Below the pieces are notes generated by a model. That model was not told where the DNA came from. It ran no database searches and saw nothing but the letters and a program-made list of their open reading frames with translations. Position numbers and translations under genes: made by a program. From Neopestalotiopsis rosae (Eukaryota > Ascomycota > Sordariomycetes > Amphisphaeriales > Sporocadaceae): DNA of 64,000 bases. How positions within the stretch are numbered: position 1 is the stretch's first letter; every line of letters starts with the position of its first letter. The DNA is taken from positions 248,001 to 312,000 of the forward strand of contig JALGAS010000008.1 in the NCBI GenBank assembly GCA_023078685.1, written 5' to 3'. Shown here in pieces: positions 25,230 to 34,934 of this stretch.

Positions 25230-27745
25230 ATGGAGCAGAAAGAGGTCTCCCCCCGACAAGATATTGCTTGTCGTCGGTGTCGCGAGCGTGTAAGTACTCG
25301 CAATTATAATTTTACGTCAAAAGTTTCTCTGTGTTTTTGAGAAGACAGAAAGCATGAGGAGGAAAAGGAAGGAGTAAAGAAAAAGAGGCTGACAGATTGG
25401 CCACTTTTAGAAAATTCGCTGCGGAAGACAACGACCGGCTTGTTTAGGTTGCCAACAGGATGGTCATGACTGCGACTATAGTCTACCGGAGAAGCGGGTG
25501 AATCATGCCAAGTTATTGTATATGAACCCAGTCACTGTCCCGAGATTCGAGAATTTTGTTCAGAGGATTAATACACCACTCGGGCAGATGTAACAACTTC
25601 GATCGGCTCGAACAGCGTTTGCAAGGCATCGAAGAGAAACTATCCTGGCTAACCGACCAACTGAAGCCCCAAACAATCGCGCATGGAACGGTAGTAGTTG
25701 AAGAGAAGTTGGAAAATGCCACTGAGGGTGCGGGCATCCCACAACTCGAGGTCTCCGAACCGGTCGTAACAACAATCTCGCGAGTCATTCGCGGTACGGA
25801 AGATCAGGGTGACCATTATTATGGACCTGGAACACTGCTCTCTTTGTGTTATGAGCTGAAGAAAGATGTTGTCGCAAGCGAAGATACCATCAAAGCCTCC
25901 GGGGATTGTTCCCCAGTGGCGGGACAAGTCATGGGACATTTCGATAACGGCACATATTCATCAGAGTTCAAGACGCACAGCATCTTTTCGACCGGTGATA
26001 CGTCTTCTGAGGTACTTGACAGGTTGTGCTTCAGCGCAAGAGATGAATCACCTCTCAAAGCAGTTGAGAACCTGACCATCGGTCTGCCACCTAAACAGTT
26101 GGTGTTGATGGTACTTCCACAGTTCTTTGCGCAAGTCGACTACCAGACCGACATATTTGTCCAAACACATCTTTTAGCCGAGATTGAGCGCATTTACTCC
26201 CGGTCAGCAATCGTTGCTACTGATGCCTGGGCCATCTGCTTCAACACGATAATCCTACTAGTCATTGGACCTGAAGGCTGGACGCATGGTCATGGCCCGC
26301 CCATGGTATCTCAATTCACCCAACCCTTGTTCCAGGCGATGCGTGCAGCTCTTAACCAGGCCCATCTTCTCACGATACCAAAACTAATCAACGTACAAGC
26401 ATTAGCATTGCTCGTGAGATTTCTTCCATGATGAATTTGCGCGGACTATTTATTAACAACGTCCTAGAGCATAGCTGCTGAGAAGTATTACTCTGCGGCC
26501 ACAAGCACGGCCATTTTCGCCCAGGCTTGTCTTCTTGGAAGACGTACAGGACTTCACCAAGCCCGAAATACCACTGGCGACGTTTCCCAAGACGAATCGG
26601 TGGAGAGGTACAAGACTTTTGTATCGCTCCATCTCCGAGACAAGTCGCAAAGCCTGAGTATCTCTTCTATATGTTGGCTACCCAGCTTTGACCACGGTTC
26701 CCACCTGGAAACAATCCCGTCCATGTTTGCCGATGCTCGAATTGCACAACGCGTTCAGCTCGCCGATATACAGGAACAGCTTTACCGTTGCATCTCCACT
26801 GAGCCACGCCAACAGCCACAACGCTCATCGAGCGACTTGTTGAGTATCTGCAGAGAGCTAGAAAGTTGGTCAAACGGCCAAGAGTCGTCTGCGCATCCAT
26901 TTCAGTCTATACATGAGGCTGAGTATCAACTCACCTTCCTCGCAACACGAATGCTGGCATTTAGTCGTAGCCCTGATGCGGTACACGGACAAGCAATGTT
27001 AGCGGACGCGCGCGCGAGCTGTCTCATTTTGCTCATTTCATGCGAGAAACATGGTCAGGGTATGATACGTATGCTTCAATCACTGGGGCGCTTGGCCAGA
27101 ATCCCCATTCAAAGTGCCTCTCCTCCCAAGCACAAAACTGTTGATTCTCGCAACACATCTTCTCCCTCAACTGGAGGTTTCATGTTTATGGCCAACGCTT
27201 TCCCTGCGATTTCGGTCTTTCAAATGGCCAGGCGCATCCTTTTATCACAAGATCAAAACGAGACCAAGTCGTCCGATGCAGCAACAATAAGTGACTTCGA
27301 GCTACTCCAGAATGTATATAACTGCATGGTGAGAGCCAACAATCAAAGCCAGTGCCAAAACCGGTCAAAGCAAATGGAACGCACACTTGAACATTTATTG
27401 GAGCTCATACAGGTAAAGAAACGTGGGCCGTTGAGCCCGAGCCCGACTTACGACATCACCATCCCAAGTCCCCAAGTCGAGACTCCACACACGTCAGCAG
27501 CTCTTGGCTTCGGGCTTGGAGGATTTCCCGTCAACGCTGCGACGATTCCAAGAACAACAAACGTGCCGTGGGATTTCATGACCTCGCCCGTCTCAGATGT
27601 CATGATGTGCGTGGGCGCAGAGGCGCATCCCGAAGACATGGAGCCGAGGAAGAAAAGACCCCGGACTTCCGAGACAGAATTTTGTGTTGATAGAGATTTA
27701 GGCTTGCTTGACGGTGGTTGGGGAGAGCCAGCGATATTGCTTTGA
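25230..27745 (+). CDS. Zn2Cys6 fungal-specific transcription factor
   Basis: Four exons: 25230-25289, 25411-25517, 25588-26413 and 26468-27745, encoding 756 residues. The binuclear zinc cluster is assembled across the first intron. DIACRRCRER joins KIRCGRQRPACLGC and then DGHDC, giving the exact spacing C-x2-C-x6-C-x6-C-x2-C-x6-C (residues about 14-41). Splicing intron 2 yields AKLLCNNFDRL, leading into a dimerisation coiled coil (LEQRLQGIEEKLSWLTDQL). The middle homology domain (about 190-500) includes VLPQFFAQVDYQTD, NVQALALL joined to SIAAEKYY at intron 3, TGLHQ and WLPSFD, as in the fungal_trans family. The C-terminal tail is disordered and has a basic patch (EPRKKRPR), a possible nuclear localisation signal. 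The product is likely a nuclear DNA-binding regulator. As the neighbour of the P450 and MFS genes it may control them (inference). Confidence 0.87.
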
Positions 27746-29152
27746 AAAGAAGGGGGCCTTCCCTTTCTTCTTCATCGTTCTTTTGATTTTTGAAGGAATG
27801 TAGCGCAGGCGTTTCGGGCAGCAGTGATGATCACTGATTTCAACATACCCACGGGACTCGATCTTTGTTTAAACAACACAGAATCGACTAGCAGGATAAG
27901 ATCAGAAGTAAACACGAAGGAAATTGATCGAATTGATACTTTCAACACGTATAGAGTGCTCCGACAGGGGAGCAATACTCAAAGAAAACAATACAAGAAG
28001 GAGAAACAGCTTGAAGTTTTTCAAAATTCATCACGTATAGGATATATATCCTGGCTCATCGTGTGGTTTGTCCTTCGAGTTGTCTCTTATATCGCGAAGG
28101 GGTGAAGCGGGACCTATCAGGCCATGATATAATCATATGGTCTTACTTGACGCCTGCTCAGGGATTATTATGCTGATCGCATATTGTGGCATATGTTCTC
28201 TCTTGATTCCGATTTGACATAGCCTAGCGATAAAGTCTTATTGCCCAATTGAACGACTCGTTTAATGCACATCTTCCTACATGAGTTAGTTTACCAACGA
28301 TGAGTTGAGCGCAGCAAAACTGCATTGCTCCAGTCTGGCGTGACACCTCCAAGCCAAAGGTATCTTGGTAGCCAGGCGACTTTTCTAACCGTAGGCAGTC
28401 GTAGAGCTCGCTGGACTTCCAAAATATCAATAGTAACGTCCGCCCTGCAGAATTCAGATTTTGATCTACAATGAGTGATTAGACACATCTTTCAAAACGT
28501 GCTCAACCGGAACAAGGAGGCATACACCATCCCACCTGCCACAACTGCTATTCTTTCGAGCTTCGAAGAGGAGCCGAGGCTTACGCCTGATCGACATGAC
28601 CGACTTAGTATTGATCAAAATTATATCGATACAACTTTATGCTGCTGGATTTAGCTTCGGTAGCCGGTAGCGTGAGTAATACAGCGATCCTACCATCAGA
28701 GCGCAGAAGAAGAAAAATGTGCTCATACGCCCTCATGCCCTTGTTCCCAAACCGGAGTCATGTAACCCCATAGCCTCCTGCCTAAGCCATTTTAACAGGC
28801 CCAAACGGTTAATCACCTCCTTTGGAACGGAATTCGGGTTCAAAAGGCTGCCAGCCGCTTGTAGTAGTTCATGCGCGAATGCGGATTGCCTTGCTGACAC
28901 ACCAACTGGCGTACGAAGCGTTCGCAAATTTCCATGGGAGGCTCGCATACACAATTCTTGCCACGCGGCTATCCAGAACATAAAGTGCGACGCAAGGCAG
29001 CCTCAGACCCTCCTGTGGATTGAACCTAGACAGCGCTGATTCTACTTTCTCCCCATTGTCCTTTTCTTTAATGATATTCGCATTAACCGGAGCCTTGCGA
29101 ATCTCATGTTTGTTCTTGTCTTGATAAACAGCATTATCTGTCATTTGTGAAA
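27746..29152. other. Intergenic region downstream of the Zn2Cys6 gene
   Basis: About 1.4 kb with only short open frames. None shows a recognisable motif. It probably holds the regulator's 3' flank and the next gene's promoter. Confidence 0.5.
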
Positions 29153-30150
29153 ATGGTCGGTCCCGTCAAACAGCTTCAGATTATGTCCGTGGTCACGGAG
29201 GTTGTCGTCACGTCAATCACGCTTGCCCTATTCTGCTGCGCCTACCCGGATGAGTTCAGGAGTGTGTTATGGGAGGCTGGAGGAGAGAACGGCTGGAACT
29301 CAAATCCACGCCTTCGCATCTACGACTATGCAAATCATAGAGAACCACCTCCAATTCCATTGATATGGAGCCAGAGGTAAGCACTTGAAGCGCTTCTTAT
29401 CCCAACGGAATCATTGCATAAGATCAAACTTTAGACTAAAGGATATATCTGGGACTATGCAGCCTCACCAACTCTAATCTGGCAGTGGCCCTCCTGGCCA
29501 CCGCCATATGTCTAGCACGGATAGCATTGCTCTTTTTCGATTTCGGCGGCTTGACTCTCCAGATCATGTACGACGTAGTCATGTCGGGCATGTGGATGTA
29601 CAGCGTGGTCGCGCAGTCGTCCCCCGACTTCACCGATCCGACACGTCCCAGTCCACGGCCCTGGTACCTCGAACGAGGGTGTGGCGGGTTGCAAGACAAA
29701 TACTACAAAGCTTGTGTGGTCACCGTAACCTCATTTGCTTTCTCGATAATATCCTTGTGAGTTGGAGCCACTGGACCTTTTCTTTTCTTGCTACTTTCAC
29801 CACGTAGTCTTTTCGGATATATATCAAAAGAAAAGACGAGGAATAGGAAAGGTGCAGAGCTAATTTCGGTTTTCTTAAGGCTGGTTCATACCACACGTTT
29901 GGCTTGCTACGCTTTTGGATTTGCGTACTGGTGTGGAAAGCATAGGATCCTTGAGAACGGTGCCGACTCGTTGCGCGTTGGCCTACTGAAATATCACAGC
30001 AGAGATCGATCCTACTACGAGTATGTCGAAAAGTGGTCCAAGAGGAGCGATGCTGCCCGCGACGAATGTCTGAGCCCTCACGCTATAGAACGGCCGCTAC
30101 TAGCACGGTCGCGGACAGACTCATTTGGCACAGGGTCGACATGTGCTTAG
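29153..30150 (+). CDS. Uncharacterised fungal membrane protein
   Basis: Three exons, 29153-29376, 29463-29756 and 29808-30150, encode 286 residues. Both introns are phase 2, and their joins restore continuous hydrophobic segments (IWSQ-SLTNSN and FSII-SFLFGY). About five hydrophobic segments are seen: residues about 10-30, 80-100, 105-124, 157-178 and 190-213. Between the first two is a conserved-looking loop (EFRSVLWEAGGENGWNSNP, then RIYDYANH). The third segment is followed by TDPTRPSPRPWYL. The tail is hydrophilic. This looks like a recurrent fungal family without known function, but I cannot name it. The start at 29153 gives a hydrophobic segment soon after the N terminus. It is the fourth gene in a row on the plus strand after the MFS, P450 and Zn2Cys6 genes, 1.4 kb beyond the regulator. 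Confidence 0.7.
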
Positions 30151-31499
30151 AATTGGATGCAATCGGGATGACCCGGTATCTTGACTTATGTCTCTTGGGC
30201 TGTGCGTGCCTTATAGTTTAGAACAGAGAACGGATGTTGGTTATGGCTTGAAGCAAGATTGAGCTGGAAGAAGTATAGTGGGTGAAACTCGCTCTTAGTG
30301 TGCTAATAATACGGTTTTGATACTGTCTTCAAATCAGTGGCGCATTGTAACACGACACGATTGTGCTATCAATGGACTCAGGGTTGGATTATTCGAGATA
30401 TGAGACAAAGGAACGCATATTTTTGCCACACCAACCATGGGTTATTAGAATGTGGCTTTCAACAACCCAGAAATTGCTATGGTTTAGGCAGGCCTGGATA
30501 GCTTCTCAGCGATCGATAGACTCTTTGTGGGCAATTTTATTATGTTCTCGAGCTTCTCAGCATCCCATCTCGCCATGGAGCCACGGAAAACAACTGTTTA
30601 CCAAGTTGTTGTGGCGACCAACTTTGTCAAATGGAGATTCAATTCTTCAGTGCGATCTGTCGATGAGAGGCAACTTGGAGTAAGCCATTGGCTATCCGAA
30701 CAGTGTCAGCAAACCTGCCAGAGCTGCCCAGAACGACATGACTGTTTCCGCTTAAAGTCTTAAGTTGAAGAACATATTCAAGCATAACAACCAATACGGA
30801 CAGGTATAAAATGTACTTAAACCTGGAGAGAGACCTTCGCCTCTTTATGCTGACGAAAGTGACCGTAGTGCTTAATGAGTACTTTGAGCATGTTTCCAAC
30901 CCCACAATATCTTTTCGATGGCCGTGTACCACAAATAAGGAGCTTAGCCAATTGTAATAGCCGCAAATCTTCTCACTTGGCTCCCTATGGAGCTGGATCT
31001 AATTCTTGGTCGGCAGCGGAAACCTTCCTATTTCACACCCAATAACCGCGCGTGGGTCGGTAAACTTTTCTCCAGCGACATAATCAGCGGATTTGCTGGT
31101 GATAATAAAGTGGCAAGGTGTGTATTATTGACCATGAAGAACATTTCTTTCCAATCAATCGAAATTTACTCATGGAGGCATGCTAATCCTCTCGCCTGCC
31201 ACATCCGAATGACCTAATACCATGCGGCTTCAGCCACTGTATCTAAGACGGCGTTCGCTGAACGCTCTTGGATGTAGTAATGACGTGTCCATAGAATGTC
31301 TCGAGACTCCTGCCGATGGAAACATCCGGAAACAAGTCTTGGAAGAGCTGGTATTCCAGATACTCAGCCTATCCTGGGGTGTTATCACCTCTGATACACC
31401 AAGAAAGTCGATATTGACCCATGTTGAAGTTTGCAGTATTCATAACATTTTCTGAATGATGCGCAGTTTCAGAACCTGCTCGCAGTTTGCCCGCATTCA
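30151..31499. other. Intergenic region, no gene recognised
   Basis: About 1.35 kb between the 3' ends of the membrane-protein gene (plus) and the broken NmrA-like gene (minus). Only short open frames are present, with no domain recognised. Confidence 0.5.
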
Positions 31500-31906
31500 T
31501 TAATTAATCAGGTGAATTTCAGCTTCCGTAACCTGTACAAGTTAGATAAGTCATGCTGATCGACCATTAAACTTACGAATGACTTGAATGGAGACTCTCC
31601 GCTGACACTAGCCATGGTGTCCCAAATCTCGTTCATGCTCATGACTTCTGTATATGCAAATACATGTTTGTTTAACGTCCGAGGATCTGATACAATCTTC
31701 GCAACATACTTGCCAATATCATCCAAGTCGGTTAAAGCGAACTTTTGGGATCCATCCCCAACAATCCTGTGATCGATATAAATTGAACTCGCATGATCGG
31801 ACCGTCTTGAAGGCAATTTGGGTACGAATACTTGGTAAAAACACCCAATGTCAATAATCGTGTAAGGCAAGCCGGCTCGCTGAATGGCGCCAAGGATTTC
31901 GAGTTT
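31500..31906 (-). pseudogene. NmrA-like/isoflavone reductase-like gene remnant
   Basis: On the minus strand, 31906-31577 reads as 110 clean codons of an NmrA-like oxidoreductase. It runs from KLEILGAIQRAGLPYTIIDI through VGDGSQKFALTDLDDIGKYV and DPRTLNKHVFAYTEVMSMN to SGESPFKSF. A 44-bp intron (31533-31576) joins VTEAEIHLIN and then a stop at 31500. Family members normally have an N-terminal Rossmann half (GxxGxxG) before this block and roughly another hundred residues after it. Neither is present: the DNA just upstream (31907-32200, minus) does not continue the fold, although a typical acceptor (CTTCTTAG) precedes KLEIL. A faint similarity (ISAIADDLRQ) lies at about 32225-32272. I read this as a truncated, probably dead gene. 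A rare short product cannot be excluded. Confidence 0.7.
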
Positions 31907-32586
31907 CTAAGAAGAGCAATGCTACAATTACAGTCAATTGTCCTACGTACTAGCAAGACTCGAACATAATTTTCATCTGGCAGGTCACTTGATCTCTTTC
32001 CTTTGCAATTTCCCGAAAGTATTAGATTCTTGCCTGGAACTTTCTTTGCCGGGCGTGACGATTCTTGAAGCTTTTCAGCCTGCCTCCTGCAGCAACCCAC
32101 CGGCAGACTCTTGGCCAGGGCCTTTCACCTTTTCGTCCCCGTCGAACTTGTCGAGAGTTGTTGGGGTTCTCCCTCAATGACATCTTACCTAATGGGAGGA
32201 TGCCAAGCAAAGGAGGCCGCTTACGTGACTATCCCAACTCGATTGACGTAAATCATCCGCAATTGCCGAGATCAAAGCAGAATAATATCCGTGCAGTTGT
32301 CATTTTGGCGGTGTCTTTCAATACGTGCAAATCTTGCTGGCTGCTCGGCCTCGGGGCAACGTCTAGTGCGGGCTCGGTGTCTTATTTGTCATCTTCACAG
32401 GTCTGAGAGCATCGGCAGTTGCGAGACTTTGCCTATATAAAGCCTTATCGTCTGAGAGATTGAACCCTTGGAGTAAAAAGTCAAGCCTAGATCAATCACT
32501 GACTCATATCTCCACGTTCCAACTTGTGCGGTCTACCGTTGTTCGCATCTCCATTCATAACGACACCTATATCTCCAGACATCGAA
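31907..32586. other. Divergent intergenic region between two NmrA-like genes
   Basis: Should have contained the 5' half of the minus-strand NmrA-like gene, but shows only stop-interrupted fragments. It also contains the promoter of the intact plus-strand gene. Confidence 0.5.
32434..32441 (+). promoter_or_regulatory. TATA box of the NmrA-like gene
   Basis: TATATAAA lies about 146 bp before the ATG at 32587. Its position would leave a short leader, so it is a credible core promoter element. Confidence 0.5.
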
Positions 32587-33495
32587 ATGAAGGTCGCTAT
32601 CTGTGGCATCGGCGGCGTTGCGAGATATCTACTCGACGAGTTACCCAGTCAAGGTCATGAAGTCGTTGCGATTACCCGCAGTCAAAAACCCATCCCGGAA
32701 CACATTGAGCAACGCATCACGGACTATTCCTCTGCCGATATAAGACAACACATCGAAGACTGCGATGCGGTCATTTCGACCATTACGGCTCACTCTGCGG
32801 CGTTTCTTTCTGTCCACTTGGCCATCTTGGAAGCCTGCCAGGCTTCCAAGCGGTGCAAGCGATTTCTGCCATCGGCATGGGCTGGCAACTACGAGGAAGT
32901 CCCGGATCAGCCTCTATTTGCCGGTGACGCACTCGAGACTATCATCACTGCATTGCGAACGCAGAAAGAAGTGAAATGGACAATATTTTGCCAGGGTTGG
33001 ATGTCTGATTATATTTTGCCAGCTAGCCAGCGCTACTTTGAGGATCTTGGGGACCGCTGGGTGCAAAACTACGATACCAAGATCTTTATGCTCTATGGTA
33101 ATGGGAGTCAAAGTGTTGATCTCACTTCGGGTACAGATACAGCCCGTGCTGTCGGTACTCTACTGCGATGTAACGCCGACGACTGGGAAGAGTTCACTTG
33201 CGTGTCAGGTCAAAGAATGACTTGGCTCGAGTTGTGGAAATTCATACAGACGTACGATCCTGAATACCGACTTGTGAGGAAGTCCCTGGCTCAAAGCATC
33301 AGACAAGTGATTGCAAATGAGAACGAATCACTCGCCGCTGCTGCTATGTATGAGATCATGGGTCATAGCGAGGCACTGGCCTTTCCAGAGGGCAAGGTTG
33401 AGAGGCACCGAGCAAAATACTTTCCGGATATGTCATTTAGGACCTTGGAGGAGCTTGTGAGAGACGCGCGTCAAAACCCAAGCAAGGTCGTGTGA
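32587..33495 (+). CDS. NmrA-like NAD(P)-binding oxidoreductase/sensor
   Basis: Single exon, 302 residues. The N terminus MKVAICGIGGVARYLLDEL is a Rossmann nucleotide-binding strand and Gly-rich loop. DCDAVISTITAHS and KRFLPSAWAGNYEEVP are the next strand-loop elements of NmrA/isoflavone reductase-like proteins. Members bind NAD(P) and act either as reductases on phenolic or other small molecules or as redox-sensing regulators. No catalytic assignment is possible here. The frame is open upstream to an ATG at 32524, but 32587 fits the family N terminus directly and follows the TATA box. It is divergent from an NmrA-like remnant of a different subfamily (TIFCQGW here against TIIDIGC there), so this is not a simple recent duplicate. 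Confidence 0.82.
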   Translation: MKVAICGIGGVARYLLDELPSQGHEVVAITRSQKPIPEHIEQRITDYSSADIRQHIEDCDAVISTITAHSAAFLSVHLAILEACQASKRCKRFLPSAWAGNYEEVPDQPLFAGDALETIITALRTQKEVKWTIFCQGWMSDYILPASQRYFEDLGDRWVQNYDTKIFMLYGNGSQSVDLTSGTDTARAVGTLLRCNADDWEEFTCVSGQRMTWLELWKFIQTYDPEYRLVRKSLAQSIRQVIANENESLAAAAMYEIMGHSEALAFPEGKVERHRAKYFPDMSFRTLEELVRDARQNPSKVV

Positions 33496-33579
33496 AGTTT
33501 GCTTGCCAATTTGCATAGATATATCAAAAAGAACAAAGTTGCATATGATGGATTATCATTCTTTGCTAACTGATGTTGC

Positions 33580-34934
33580 TTACTGATTACCCTTCAACTG
33601 CTGTGGCCAATTCGCAGGGCACGTGCCAGTGCATGGGATTCCCGAAGATGACTGTCCCTCAATATTTGAACAGAGCCATTTAGCTGATCCCCCAGCGGCA
33701 GGGGTGATGTTGACATTTTCCATGCTGAAGCCCTTGCAAGGCGTTGCCGCGCTGCAATGGATGCCCGCCGCGACATTGTAACGACTTGTTCCGGTAATAT
33801 TGACCCAGCGCACGTCGCTGATGCCCAGACGGCTACTGTCACAACCCGAAGCGCTGTAAATGCACGGAGTGACATAAATTGGTTGGTCCACCTGACTGAT
33901 GTGGAAGTTGGCAAAAGTGATGTTGCGGACTCGTCCCGTGCCCGAATACGTCTTGATCCACGCCGCATTGGACGAGTGAATGCAGGTCACATTGTTAAAG
34001 TAGACGTTTTCGACATAGTCTGGCTGGGACGCCTGGGACCCTATTGATCCAATACAGGCACATCCAGACTCGTAGCACGTCACATTGGACACGGATATAT
34101 TTGTGCTGTTACCTTTCATGGAAATACAGTCCTGTGTATGTGACGGATCAGTACTTATGTATTTCAATGGTACTCATACCACAAAGGGATTATTGCTCGC
34201 CCTGGCATGACTGCACAGAGGCAAAGTGAACACGCTTGGATTTGACCTACATCACCACAAGTGACCGTCCAGTTGGCAATGACAACGTCCTTGGAGTTCC
34301 ACGTGTCGATACCGTCCGTGTTCACCGTAGACCACTGGCTGTTACTAGTGGCATTCATGTCGAGGTTTGTCATTGTGACATTCTGACTGTGTGCAACAAA
34401 GGTGTGCCAAAATTGCGACTGGCGCCAAGTGATGCCATCAATGAGCACGTTGCGCGCGTTCCATAGTGTAAGCGAGATGGGCCGGCCGTTTTGGTTGCTT
34501 TGGCCTCGGTTCTGATCGTACCAGAGCTGGCCTTGACCGTCAAAGAGCGCCCGACCAAAGCCCAACATGGTGATATCGGTTCCGCCTACCATCCACGCCG
34601 TGCTGCGGCCCGCATAAGTCACTGAAATACTGCTGCGGAGCCAGTACTGTATGTCCGAGGACCACTTGAGCGTGCCGTAGATCTCAATGGTGACATTGGA
34701 GAAATCGGTCGTCTTCATAACCTGGCCAATATGAAACAGTCCCTCCGCCAGTACGACACGACCATTTTTGCCACATTTCTTGAACGCGTCCAGAATTTGG
34801 GGTGTGTCATCGGGATCTTTGCCGTTGGACCCTGAAGCTAGAGGTGTTACTGTGCAAGTTGTCCCATTGACAACCAAGGCAGACAGAGCCTGGCCGGACA
34901 GCGAGAAAAATGACAGCAGCTTTGTGGCCCTCAT
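33580..34934 (-). CDS. Secreted GH28 pectin hydrolase with altered active-site motifs
   Basis: Exon 1 is 34934-34251 and exon 2 is 34131-33580, giving 411 residues. The intron 34132-34250 splits the catalytic Asp pair (CGD joined to DCISMKGNSTN). A signal peptide covers about residues 1-19 (MRATKLLSFFSLSGQALSA). The protein carries many N-x-S/T sites and paired Cys, as expected for a secreted parallel beta-helix enzyme. GH28 motifs: NTDGID (about residue 208) and GDDC are intact. At the usual GHG position the sequence is SGC (in CYESGCACIGSIG), and at RIK it is WIK (AAWIKTYSG). Loss of that His and Arg is known from GH28 members that do not cut plain homogalacturonan, such as rhamnogalacturonan or xylogalacturonan hydrolases, and some exo-acting forms vary too. 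The exact substrate is therefore open. Confidence 0.85.
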
